DNA from: Pelecanus crispus
Taxonomy: Eukaryota > Chordata > Aves > Pelecaniformes > Pelecanidae
DNA: 64,000 nt
Reading direction: 5' to 3'
Assembly: GCF_030463565.1 (NCBI RefSeq)
Contig: NC_134652.1
Location: 8,025,897-8,089,896, forward strand
This document shows positions 11,701 through 24,000 of the stretch, piece after piece. Every line of letters starts with the position of its first letter. Within the stretch, counting starts at the first letter, position 1. The notes beneath the pieces are model-generated. The model saw only the letters and a program-made list of their open reading frames with translations. It had not been told where the DNA came from and did not search any database. The position numbers were made by a program, and so were the translations under genes.

Positions 11701-14700
11701 TGTGCTCTACTGTTGTGACACCACTAGATGTTTTTCCTTATTTTGACAGGGCTAAGAATCTCTCTTTGGGGTTTTTTTTGGTTGGGTTTTTTTTTTTAGA
11801 TTTTGGGGTGTTTTTAAAAAGAATTTGATGACCACCTGTGATTTCATCTGGAAGTTGTTTTTATCCTCATGCTGTGAAGAGCTAACTTCCAGATCACCCT
11901 CCCGTCCATATGTCTATCAGATGTGTTCGTGTTGCGCTGGGTTGGGCAGGATGGGGATTTTTTCACTATGAACTATGAGCTTATCTGACCCTTAGCAATG
12001 ACTGCTGCAGGTGAGTTATAAAGCTATCTGCTGTTCAGATAAAAGTCAGATGCTATCCTACAGGTACCACCTTCCCCAAGAGCCTTCTGCTGTTCTCTGT
12101 CCAGAGGGCCACCAGCTACTGCTCCCCAGGGAACTCTCCTTTGCCCCCAGGGAGACTTACTGGCTACAGCAGAGTCAAATATTACAGAAACTCTAAATAA
12201 TTGCTATGTTTCCTTGTGCTTTTATTTGTTATTCATCACTTGCCCTACAAATTCTGTACCACTGTAAAAGTTAGATTATCGAATAAAGATCCCATGATTA
12301 TTTCTTTGAATTCTTTCTCCCTCAGGACAGAACAAACTGAGACGATCGTGTGAGCAAAGGATTAGTTTAGCTTGAGCCAGTGTCCCCAGATCTGGCTCTA
12401 GGGTAATATCACCTTTCTGTTGTCTCTGAAGTACTTCCACTCAGGAAATATGGGGGAAAAGACACCCTCAGATACATTTTTCTTTTTTCTCCTTAGGCAA
12501 CAGAAGTTAGCAGACTTAGATCCAATTGTGATCCCTCTTAGGTTAATAGTGTTTTTATGACTGACTGCAGTAGCTATGAAAAAGAGACTGCATACAGAAA
12601 TACTCTGGAAAGGTCAGTTCACAAGAACACTCAGCTTCTGGGGACAGGGCAAGTAAAGCAACTCTTGTGCAAAGACAGTTGATGTCTTCTTCTAAATAAA
12701 AAGTTACAGAAAAATAAGACAGATTTGCTGGTTCAAACCAACATTTATTTAACTTACATATTTAGCTAGCATACTTGTGCACTACTACTTTACCACAGAT
12801 AAGCTTCTTCATTAAAACTAAAGGCTTCTAAAATATGATTTTCAGGCTATTCTGCCTCTATCTACTACTCCACCATGATAAATCTTTAAGCATATTATAT
12901 AGCTATGTTTCTTGAGATTTCCAATGTATGGATATTTTAATGGCATCTACAGTAGTATTTAAATGAGTATAAAGAAAATTTATGGATTTCAGATGCTTCT
13001 GAGTTTAAAAGCAGACTGAAAAATACCAAAGTGAGGAAGTGATGAGGTATAATGAACCACAATTGCTTTGCATTTGGGATTTTCAAACATGTTTAAACCA
13101 TTGGAATCTCTTCTTGCATTGAGACATATTTCAAAGAGCTTTAAAGGTTCTTTCTTCATATAGACACTGTGCATTGAGAATGGCTGTGAACCAAAGACCT
13201 TCTCTAGACACTCCTGTTCCAGTCTGTGGCTCTGCACCACAACATGAATTTTGCAGCTGAGGCTCCTCCATGTTATGCCCAGGATTGCCAGTTCTTGTAA
13301 CACTTGGTGTAAGGTGCCATTTCGAATACTAAAATTGTATCAGTGACCTCTGAGGGCTACAGCTGGGAAGGGAGGGATGCTAACCTTCAGCTGCAGCCTC
13401 CAGACTGCCGCTTGGAGACTGGACAGCAAGGACAGATGATGCTTCCAGTGACTACCGGTGAAAACTGCAGTATCGCTTGTCCCATCCTGCAAAATGTGAT
13501 TGCTCTTCTGCCTGAGCAGGGTGTACTGAGCTAAAAACCAGTACACGCTGAGGTGAGTAGAGATACAGGGGGTGTGTGGCTTTCATGCCCAGGTTGCTGG
13601 AGCCACTGTGAGTAACTGGGACTGGAGGGAAAGGGGAGCAAAGTCTGCTTCTAGACACAGAGGTAAAGTGAGCTGGATGCAAGCAGGAGGTCTTCTGTCA
13701 GAAGAAAGGGAGAAGGTGATTGAAGGAGCACAAGACGGAGCCATGTCAAAGTAAAGGCAAAGAAATTAAGATGGAGATTTTTCTTCTAGGAACAAGACAG
13801 GACTACACAAAATCAGAAATAGTGAAAAGAGGTTAAGACTACTAGAAGGACAGGGTTGCTGTTTGCAAGATGAGAAGGAAGATGCTGAGATCAGTGTTTG
13901 AAAGAGTTGCTGTAAGAGAAGGTACACGTAACATACTGATGAAAAAGAAATAAAAGAAAAAAAGGGTGTGTAAATTCATATGATTTTAGACATTTCAGGG
14001 GTTACTGTAGAGTCTGCACAGGAAAACAAAAGGCCAATGATGTTTAACAAAAAAAAGACGACAGAAAAGTGGATGAATCAGCCTCATGATATGTGACGTT
14101 GGTGATACTTTCCACATGCTCAGCAGGGGCTTCCTAAAAAATAGAGTATCTTCTAATACTGAAAGAGGAACACATAAGAAAAGCACCAGTAGCTACAACT
14201 GTATCTCCACAAAATTTAAAGGTACACTTGTACATACAGCTTCAATACAAAGCAACAGCCTAAAATGCCTGGGTTACTGTCTGACTTCCTGGGTTAAGTT
14301 ATTTATAGTCTATTGTTTCATGTTAAATATTTCCAAGTTGGTGATAATGGAGCGTGATGCTTTTTTTTCTTCTCCTCTCTTAAAGGTATGCAGCAAGCTG
14401 AGTTTTGTGTCCAAATATATGTGTCCCCAAAACAATAGTGTCCAGCCTCAACAGCATTTCTACTGTGATTTATATAACAGCCAAGTTCAGGGCCATTTCT
14501 CTTTTTTTGCTTTCTCTGACAATATCTCCTTGTCCTTTTTTTTCTTCTTTATTTCAACTGAAGAGGGGTTCAGGGAAAAAAAAAAGTAGAAGTTATGCTA
14601 ATGAAATTCTGCATTTCCCTTTTAAAGATACAAGCATAATCTTTCGGTAACATGCTTAGTGCAAATTCAAGCATGCAGGATCAAAATTCAAAATTATTCT

Positions 14701-17700
14701 CACTCTCAAAAATAAAACGAATATGTAAAAATCTCTAGAACACAAATTTAAATCACGGCAGAGAATACCACACCTTGAAATCAATAGCCAAATTCAAATA
14801 TAAAGCTGAAATTCCAGCACTAAAGATGCTGTGTGATGAATCTAGCCCAAGCTTTTGTCTGTAGATGCACTTTATCAAACATCCCCTCCCTGGGACTGGG
14901 AGAATGAAGCAATAGCAGTCACCTCTCCAGGAACCAAACTGACTGCAACTGGTCTGGAGTTGGTTGTCTGGTTCTGGTTTCACTTCTACAAGGCTGAAGT
15001 TAAACTATATATTCTTGCCCTCTGTCATTTGACAGAAGAATGTACTCGGGCCCCTAACAATTGCACCGCCTGTCTTGCTGCCATCGTTAAGAGAACCTAC
15101 TGCCTTGTAAAAATGTAACTACACGTGTTTCATAAAAATCGATATATAAAAATAACAACACTAGGGTACTTACATCTTTCTGGAACAATTGAATTCTGAA
15201 ACAAGCATCTCTGGTTCTTCCTCCTGCAAATGGATCACATTACATTTCACTAGGTAATAAAGTGTGGTACAATAGCCTGCCCAATCTGTTTTCATCTTGT
15301 CTTGTACAAAGTCTCAGATATACTTACTCATTATTCAACCTAATGGGCCTGCATTTGGCATATATTGAATGTTAGCGCTCTCCTTGGAAGTTGCAGAGGT
15401 TAACTGCTCCTAACAGTCTCTTTCCTTCCTCTCTGGGCACGTTTTCACCATGAATAATAGAAACAACAGAGCTGAATGTCATAATACCCTAGAATGAAGG
15501 TGCCGGCACAAACCACAGCGATGAAGTAATGGTAGCAATTTTTTTGTCTTAATCCCTGATCGTCCCAATGGAACCTAGTCCATACCTGGAAATATTTTGA
15601 AATGTATCAGGGAAGGAATCCGCTCCTGCCAAAATGCTTGCAGAATTGAAGGTCCATATTATTAAGCATTATTATCATTCTTTATTCACTTTATTGGTAG
15701 CGTTTGCGTGGTTGTGGCTATGCATGAGAAAAAAAGTGCTGTCAGAACTGGAGATGTTACAACCTTCATTCAACCATCATTTCAGAGGAGGAAAAAAATC
15801 TTTCTAAATACAAATGATCTAATTTAATGTTAATTATGACCTAAATCATGGTCATTGTAGTCCTGCAAGTGGACCTGCTGCAGCAAGTTAAAAACAAAAT
15901 TACTTTTGAAAACAGAAGCTTGAAAAATATTTGTATATAATTCACAGGCTCTACAGCAAGGAATTACACAAATTGCTAATCATGCACAAAACCGAATAAA
16001 CTGTTGATACAGTTGAAATGTTTTCTTTGCTCTCATTTTGCACTATAATATTTTTCTAGTCCCTGCACTCAAAGCAGATACATCATATTTTGATGTAGCT
16101 AGGCTTTTTTCAAGGTGTGAAATTGGTAAGTACCAACACCAAAGGAAAAAATTCTTTTAATACTGCGCTGTGCCACTTGAAGCAGTATTACCCTTTGGCT
16201 CTGAGCCAGTAAACTCCAGTGAGAACTATTTTATAGCACATGACTATAATAAAAGATATTTAAACATGGCCTAACAATGGATTAAACTAGTAAGACATAG
16301 TTTGTGTTAGATCCCAAGGATGAATATCAAAAATAGAGGCAATAGTTTTGAAACAACAGCCAGCAGTGAAAAGTTTACTTCTAATATAAACCAGACAGTC
16401 CCCAAAATAATTTGTGGTTTATTTAATTCTTACCGTTCATCTTGTGTTCTTTTGAGTAAGCTAAAGTAAGACACCCGCCTAAAAACACCAGCTGGTTTAG
16501 ATTTTGACTCTGGATCTCTAGTGAGCTGAAAAACTGTAATCTGCATCTGCAAGGGTGGGGAGTCATTTCTGTAAACAAGAAAAATAAGGATTTGCTGGGG
16601 GAGGAAGGGCAGCTTATGAGAAGGTGCATTTTGGGAGAAGAGAGAAAAACCAACCTCGCTAATATATTATAATAAATTACTGTTTTGTCATTATCTGGTT
16701 ATATTTGCACAAACATCAATTGCATGTGAGCCCTGAAAAAGAATGTCTCATTGCCTTTAATATGCACTGCAGTGTGCACCCATACAAAATCATTACAGTA
16801 ACAAAACCAGCTGCGTGTAATAGAAAGCAAATGATTTACAATGTTACTATAAGAAACTACTTTATTTCATATTATCATAAAAAGAACAGCACTGAAAATT
16901 TGCATGACAAACACAAGAATCCAGGAAATTCCAAATCTAATTCATTTTTAGGTTTTAATAGGTATTAACTTACAGAGGTGAATTGTTAAGAACATTTCTT
17001 GAAGAATATTTCCAGAGAGTTTAGCTGCAATATTGGAACTCGCATTTAGTGAAATGAGAACAAGTCCAGTAGATGAAGAAAATGCATAAGCCTTAAATAG
17101 TGGATTCACTGCTGGACCTAAAAAAAGCATATTTATTTTTATCACCAAGCTATGGCTGAAGGTTTGGGTCTATCAAGGATCTCTCTCTCAAATCATTGGG
17201 ACTTCACTCCTCTAAACAAAGACTGCTGGATTAGATGCTGTTCTTAAAATTTCAGTTCTGTTATCAACCTGCACGGTTACAGTTTTCAACTGTTGTGAAA
17301 TTATAACAAATAAACACGAACAGTTTCAGACTCAAGTTCTGCCCAGTCATACGGAGTAGTTCGGTTACTCAAGTGATTTAGCAGATTGCAAAAGATCAAC
17401 TCCCAGCTCTATCTCACACAAGTCATGAAACAAGTTTCTGTTGCATCGTGGAAGGTAAGCCTATTTTATGTAACTATCGAAGGAGATAACAGCTGTTACC
17501 AAAAAAGGTGGCAGGCATGTAAAACAAAAGCTAAAGTCTTGAACAAATGAAGCTTTATAAGACCCAGGCAGGACTCAAACAAATGTTCAATGAAAGTCAC
17601 TTTTATGGCTTTACTTTGGTTTATCGCAAGGCAGTAATAAATGTGTCTCATTAAAAGCCAGTAAAAGAACACCACCTACACCACCAATTGCTGTAACTGC

Positions 17701-18949
17701 AGATATAGCAGATCTGGAATAGTTACCTAAAGACCCTCATTTCCTAGCATTTAATGCTTCCCTGTCCATATAAACTAGCCTTCCATGGATTTAAAGACTG
17801 TTGGATGCTAAAAGCAGCAGCTGTTGCTGGGAAAACGACACTTTCAAAGCCCTGTTTTTTTCTCAAGGTGAAGTTAGAGGGAGGTTGAATGAACATGGAG
17901 CTCTCCTTGGCTAAAAAAAATTGCCAGAGGAGACCATGTCAACAGAAAGACAAGCAATTCCCCCATTCTGGCTAGAGCGTAAGTGTTTTGCCTCAGCTTT
18001 ATTGCTCAGCGGGTCAAATTCATTCCTGGTGAAATGGCAGTTCCCATGGTGAAGCCGCAAAAAAATTCTGAAACCTTCTGGCACCTGTCAAGAAATGGGG
18101 CTGTGAAAGTGGGGGGAGGAACTGGCATGTAGAAGCTGGGATTAAGGGTGGGAGCCACCACATAAAAGGTTATTCTTGTTTTAGTTGTTAGAACTTTTTT
18201 ATTGCGTAGAATTTACATACATGCTTATTAAGTGGTTTAAAAAAGAAGCCTGACAGATATTAAACAGCATGCCACACTCTTTATGCTGCTGCCATGCAGA
18301 TGTGTCCAAAGCATAAACAGACTTACAGTCAGCACTTGGTTGCTCCATGGGAGAGTATCTCTGTAGTAAATTTCTCCAAACTTTTCAGGACAATTAACTT
18401 GAGAATTGGAAACTGTTTTTTTCCCCCGGATCTGATCCTTTGCTTGATCTCTCACTGCTTTCCAATTATGCAGGGAAAATATATAGCAAGTGTTTTAATA
18501 CCCTAGATTGAATTTCCTAAACCTAAGCTAACAGCAGAATTACTGGGCCAGGCATTCTGGCACAAGAAGTACAGCTGTGTGTGAGCTGGTGGGAAAACTA
18601 CTGGAATATCATGACTAGTCTTGGTGTTCACACTTCAAAGAAGCCATGGAAAATTGAAAATAGATCAGAAAAGAATGATTTCAAGATCTGGAATATCTGC
18701 CTTGTAGGGATAGATGTATGCAGCCTAATCTGTTTACTTTATCTAAAGAAAGTAGATAGTTAAGAGTCAAGTTAAGAGACTTGATCATGGTATATTAATA
18801 CCTACATGTGGAGAAGATTTGTAAAGGCTGTGTAATTTAACATATAAAAATGAGTCAAGACCTAGAAGTTGAAAATGGTCAAATTCTGATTACGGATAAA
18901 GCAGACAGGATTAACAGTGGCATTAATTAGTCATCAGGAAAATTTCTAC

Positions 18950-19075
18950 AAAAGTATCATGGGTTCTTCACCCCAGGAGCTTTTCAGTCAAGACTGGATG
19001 GCTCTTTGACATAAGGAGACCTGTGAACTGGGCTGGGTGCAGCATTCCCAGGTGAGGCATTCTGGCCAGAGCAAA
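18950..19075. repeat. Possible decayed CR1 fragment
   Basis: TATCATGGGTTCTTCACCCC and GTCAAGACTGGATGGCTCTT loosely resemble the region just upstream of the CR1 3' end. Divergence is too high to be sure. Confidence 0.25.
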
Positions 19076-20927
19076 TTTGTTAATCGCGATGATCCCTATG
19101 ACCAAGGATGTGCTGGGACAGGTCAGTCTTATTCAGTTGAAATAGGTGGCAAAATCAGTGTCGGTATATGAACCACAGTAAAACCTACATCCTGAACGTT
19201 CCCCTCTTTACAGGGTTGCTGATGCTCTAGGAAGCCCTCTCACCTGTGCTTGGCCTGGTGCACAGCTCCCTCTTACCCTCCATGCCCAGACTTTTCTGTA
19301 GAAAATACAAAACTGGAGCCAGGTAATCTGTTTTGCCCAATGCCACTGGTGCCATGCACAACCCAACTGCTCTGATCTTTCTTCTACCTCTCTACCTCTT
19401 TTCTCTCACCGACTCCTAAATCTCAGGCTTGCCACTGGACAGAAAAGTCTGGAAAAATGTCTTCCTTGGGAATGTATGCTGGATACTTAAATGCTGAAGT
19501 GAATATCTGTTTCTGTGATTTAAGTAATTTCAGGGATGAGCCCAAAAAGTGGTATCTTGGCCGGGATGATATTTAAGTTAGTACTTACAACTGCCTGTGA
19601 CTTTTGCTGAATAAAGGTTATTTGCATAGTAATGTTAGTCTTGTGCCACTTTAGTCAGCACTCTCTAGGCATTATCATGCCACTCAAACCCAGCAATGGT
19701 GCAATTATTAATGCCTTACCTAAAAATTTCCGTGACCTCTTGATATTGTCACTAGGGATGAAGGACCCAGGTAGTGGCAGGACACTGTACAAAAGATCCT
19801 GAGATAAATTAATCAGCTAGAATATCTGATTGCCAAAGTGGAGCATTTAATTATATAGCCTTTTCTATCACTGTAAATGAAGGTGGACATGCTGTTGCAG
19901 TAGTACGGGGGAGAGAAGAAAATGAGATTGAGCAGCAGCAAAGAAACAAAGGAGAAGCTGAAGGAAAACAAAATATGGAGATGATTTAAAATCACTTATG
20001 AGACCTGTGCCTGCTAATGCATTTTTTCAAATGATTATGACTTACATAAAATACATTCAGACATCTTCTTCTCATTAGAAAAACTGAGTTGAAAAAGATA
20101 TAACCAGTATCCCAGTGTGTTCCTCTTACATGAGCTTTTGAACCACGGCTACGAAGTTGCATCCAACATTGGTATGCTTTAACATCATATGTTGCTGGAT
20201 GATGAGACATCTGTGTTCTTACATGGACAATCATATTTACTCCAGCATCAGTGAGAGTGTTTCTAGAGAACAATTGCTGATGTGTTAGCATGGTTTCTAT
20301 TTTTCTACTGAGACTGGTATGCTCCATCTTTGATTTCATATTTTTCTAGCAGATGGGAGTTTCAAAAGAGCTGCTATAGAGAGTTCTTACTGTTATTCAC
20401 TGCTTTTTCACAGTTAGATAGACAATGCTATCAAACATCAACCGAAAAAGAGGGAGCACCATTGGCTTAAGCCATGAAGATACAATGAAAACCCTAAGGT
20501 AGTGACCAAAGTAAGAAAACAAATCACTTCTGCTAACAGTAGGTCCATTCAAAGTGGTGGGTGAAGAAGCTCAGAGGGTGACATCTATACCCTAATGCTG
20601 TTAGTATTGACTTTTTTAGTCAGGCTCAACAAGAGACGGCTCCAGTGGCAAACTTCCACAGCAATTCCTCTTTCAGAAGCAAAGACAAAGGAGCATGAAG
20701 AGCAAAGCTATATATCCAACAAGAGATTGTAACACCAGGTAACTGTTTTCATTTTTATTTACTCAGACTCCAAAAAGAACTAAATCTGACTGCATCGCTT
20801 TGCTTTCATGCACAGGTACATTTTCTGAGCACAATTCTAAAGCGATAGTGGACAAGCTGTCAGAAGAAACTCAGTAGATTTCTAGTGTTGAGGAAAGGGC
20901 TTCAGAGCTGCAAATAATAATCTGAGG

Positions 20928-21039
20928 CTAAATTCTGCTCTCCGTCACACTGGAGAAAATTCAAAGTAATTACCCCACTGACTTCGGCGGAGTGATCCTA
21001 GATTTATATTACTGTAAATGACAGCAAAAATTGGACCCA
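20928..21039. repeat. Ancient palindromic interspersed repeat
   Basis: The left half (AAATTCTGCTCTCCGTCACA and onward) and the right half (TAGATTTATATTACTG... GCAAAAATTGGACCC) are diverged reverse complements around CACTGACTTCGGCGGAGTG. The pattern matches the palindromic amniote family whose copies read TTACACTGGTGTAAATC... CATTGACTTCAATGGAG... GGCCC. This is probably a MITE-type DNA transposon remnant. Confidence 0.6.
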
Positions 21040-24000
21040 ATATAGAAATAATTTATCTAAGGCCCTAAGTATAGTTGCACAATTCAATCTGTAAATAATG
21101 CCACTAATGCACATATGGCTAATTTACATCCAGACTATGAGAACATATCCAGTGCTGATTTCCAGGATGCTTGAAGCACTAGGCAGTGCCAAAATAAATT
21201 TGCAGTATTCCCATAGCCCTCACAATCCTTCCAACTTTTGGTGTCGGGAAGAAGATGCACTACAGATATTTTGGAAAAGTGAAATTTTATCTGTTATATG
21301 ACTAGGTATTGGATAATTCTTACAAAAAAGGCATAGAAGGCTGTCAAGCAGCACTCCACGTCTACTTGCATGAGCTCTGCAAGCTCTCTCCTCTCAATAA
21401 GTTGTTTTTATCTAATTTGTCTCTTACTGGGAGCAGAATTCTAGGAGCAGCTTGAGTTTTCTAAGAATAAACCATGCTTCAAAGAAAGGAGGGTTGTAAG
21501 TAACATTGGAGAAGAGTGCTTGGAGTACATACGTTTAATGCATATAAAACTTAACTACAGCAATTTAATTTAGATTCCTTCTCTAATCATATATTTATAT
21601 TAAGACCTTGCTGAAGCCAAATTGAAATTTATATTGCTAGGAGGCAAAGATGATATAAAATCTGAATTATTCATCAACCCAGCGAGAGAAAAAAAATCTC
21701 CCAAAATATCAAATATTGTTCTGGGCTTTATACCAGCTCTGCAATGTGGGGTGAAGAGTTAGAAAATCCATGTCTTGGTTTACCAGGACTTGAAAGGGGA
21801 CATGTTAAGTCTAAGTCTAACAAATACATCTACCCTCCTTCCTTCCTTCATAAAATATTTTATGTTATTTTATTTTACCTTTTTTTTTGGGGGGGGGGGG
21901 TATCATCAGGGAAGAGGGGTTCTCCTGTTACCAACACACAGGAGGTGTTGAGACCCTGCAGCTAACTGCAGATTAATCACGGCTGACTCAGTGCTGCAGG
22001 TGGATTCCATTAGACCCTTCAACAACAGAAGAGACATGGGGTAGTCCTCTGGTAGGAGAAAATCCCTGGGAAGAAATTTTGGGAGCAGCTAAGCCTGGGA
22101 AAAAGTCTTGGGAATGAGCAGGAAGTTTAAATGTGTTGTTTTAGTTAAGAAGACCAAACTTCAAGGACTTTTCACTCTTTTCAAGGAGCATGCTATGCTT
22201 TAAGGTGGTTAGGTACTTTACCAGCTTGCTGCAACTGCTAACTTAGTTCACAAAGCAATGATGGAAGTATAACAATTTAATCTTCTTGCAAATAATTCTC
22301 TTTTGTCTGCCCTCATATGGCAGCTTACTGATGTTGAATGTGTAGGTCTGTAAAGCATTTTGAAGTCCTAGGGAGGAAAAAGAAGTAGAAAAGTTCAGAA
22401 CTTCCACTATCAGAACTTTTTTTAGGACACAATTTTCTGGTATTTTCTCGTATTTGCTGAGATTCTCCTTAAGAGAGTGATAACTTTGGATAATTTCTGA
22501 GGTAATGGTCTCTGAGATCCTTGGAGACCTATAAAGAGAGAGTAAATGCATGACATATTTAAACCCAGGAAAAATACCTCTGAAGAAACCTCATACTCAG
22601 ACAATGATAAAAATCTCTTTTTTTCCAGCTGGTTCATTAGGAAACCAGAAAGAAGGTCATAATTTTCAAGTCGTTTGTTTCTATTGCTAATGTTTCTTAG
22701 GCTCTGTCAAGCACAAAAAAGATTATTCTCTGCAGAGATGGCAAAATTATCCTTGACTCTCCTTATATTATTATGTCCATTACAAATGCATAGAAGTTGT
22801 TTGTGACCTTTAAGCATCAGACATGCACCAAAAAAAAAGAAAAGAATGTGCATATTTAAGTCTGAAAATAGACATCATATAGCCAATTTCCATTTCTGAT
22901 GTACCTCTTCAGTTTGAGCCCCAGTTTGTGTTTCTAGGATTTTTGAACGGATACTTCTCTAGGGGTCAGTTTTAGGACAGCCAACGGCAAATCTGAATCT
23001 AGCCCTAAGCGGTTAGTTTCAGAAGAGTTGCATGTGACTGGTCCCGTCCCCCGTGGAGATATTGCTAAAGACAGGCTGAATCCTACAAGGTCTAAGGCAG
23101 GGCTATGGCCTTTCAGTGTGCCTGAGGTATCCCATGGCTATTTCAGGTTAGAAGTGCTCAAGGAGTTTGCACGATGGGGATGCTGACAGAAGAGCAAAAT
23201 TATTTGCCTGCTTACAAGTTGTGCAAAAGCTTCTGAGAGCTAGATGTCTTTGTGTCTTTAAAATACTGAATTGAAATCTAACCCAGACACCTGACTAACA
23301 TCTTGAGACACAGGCAGTTTGGGTCAAATCTGGATGACTGGCAAGTTTAATTATAGCATTTGATGACTGTTTTACAGCATTTAAGCCTCTTTGAACTTCA
23401 CAGTGGATGACAGTGTTGAAAGGCTGTGAAACAAGTTCAGCTAAAAATGAACAAAAAAGATGATGCTTCCAACACTCTTAGCGGAACCGGATATTGCACA
23501 AAATTCTAGTGTATCTGTGACTCCAGGTTTCTGGTTGAAAAGTATGGGATTTCTGTCAAAACAATGGATGACTCCATGGGCATTTGCCTGATTTCAAGCT
23601 CCCACTCCCCTCTTTAGAGACACATTTCCTTTGCTATTTGCTGTATGATCCTGTTTATTGCCATAATGCAAGAAAGCCAGTGAAGAATGAGGCAGGGGAG
23701 ACACAAATTGCATCCTAAGCAGAGAGGAGGATAAACCCACACCCGGCTAGGGAGAACAACGGCACAGAAGCGATGACAGTGGCAGCACCCGAGGGCTCGG
23801 TACCAGTGAGGTGCGTGTTGGCCTGTCAAGAGCTATCAGAGAGGATTCAGCCCTAGTGTTGAGGCCAAAGGCAGCTGGAGGATGGGACTGTACTTCTGAG
23901 GAGACGTTCCATAAGAGTGAATGGGAAAGGTAAAAGAGCGCATGCAGAGCAGGACAGTGCCTTAACTCACCCAGCCTCAGAAAACCATGAACACTTGGGG

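Larger units (their letters stand above)
6706..20927. other. Intergenic, AT-rich, no gene recognised
   Basis: No supported gene. The content noted is a purine tract at 7883-8045, an inverted repeat at 8729-8754 and a 167-codon open frame at 14086-14589 that I do not believe is coding. A possible CR1 scrap lies at 18950-19075. In mammals the next gene upstream of RAB11FIP2 is FAM204A; I saw no segment resembling it. Confidence 0.65.
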
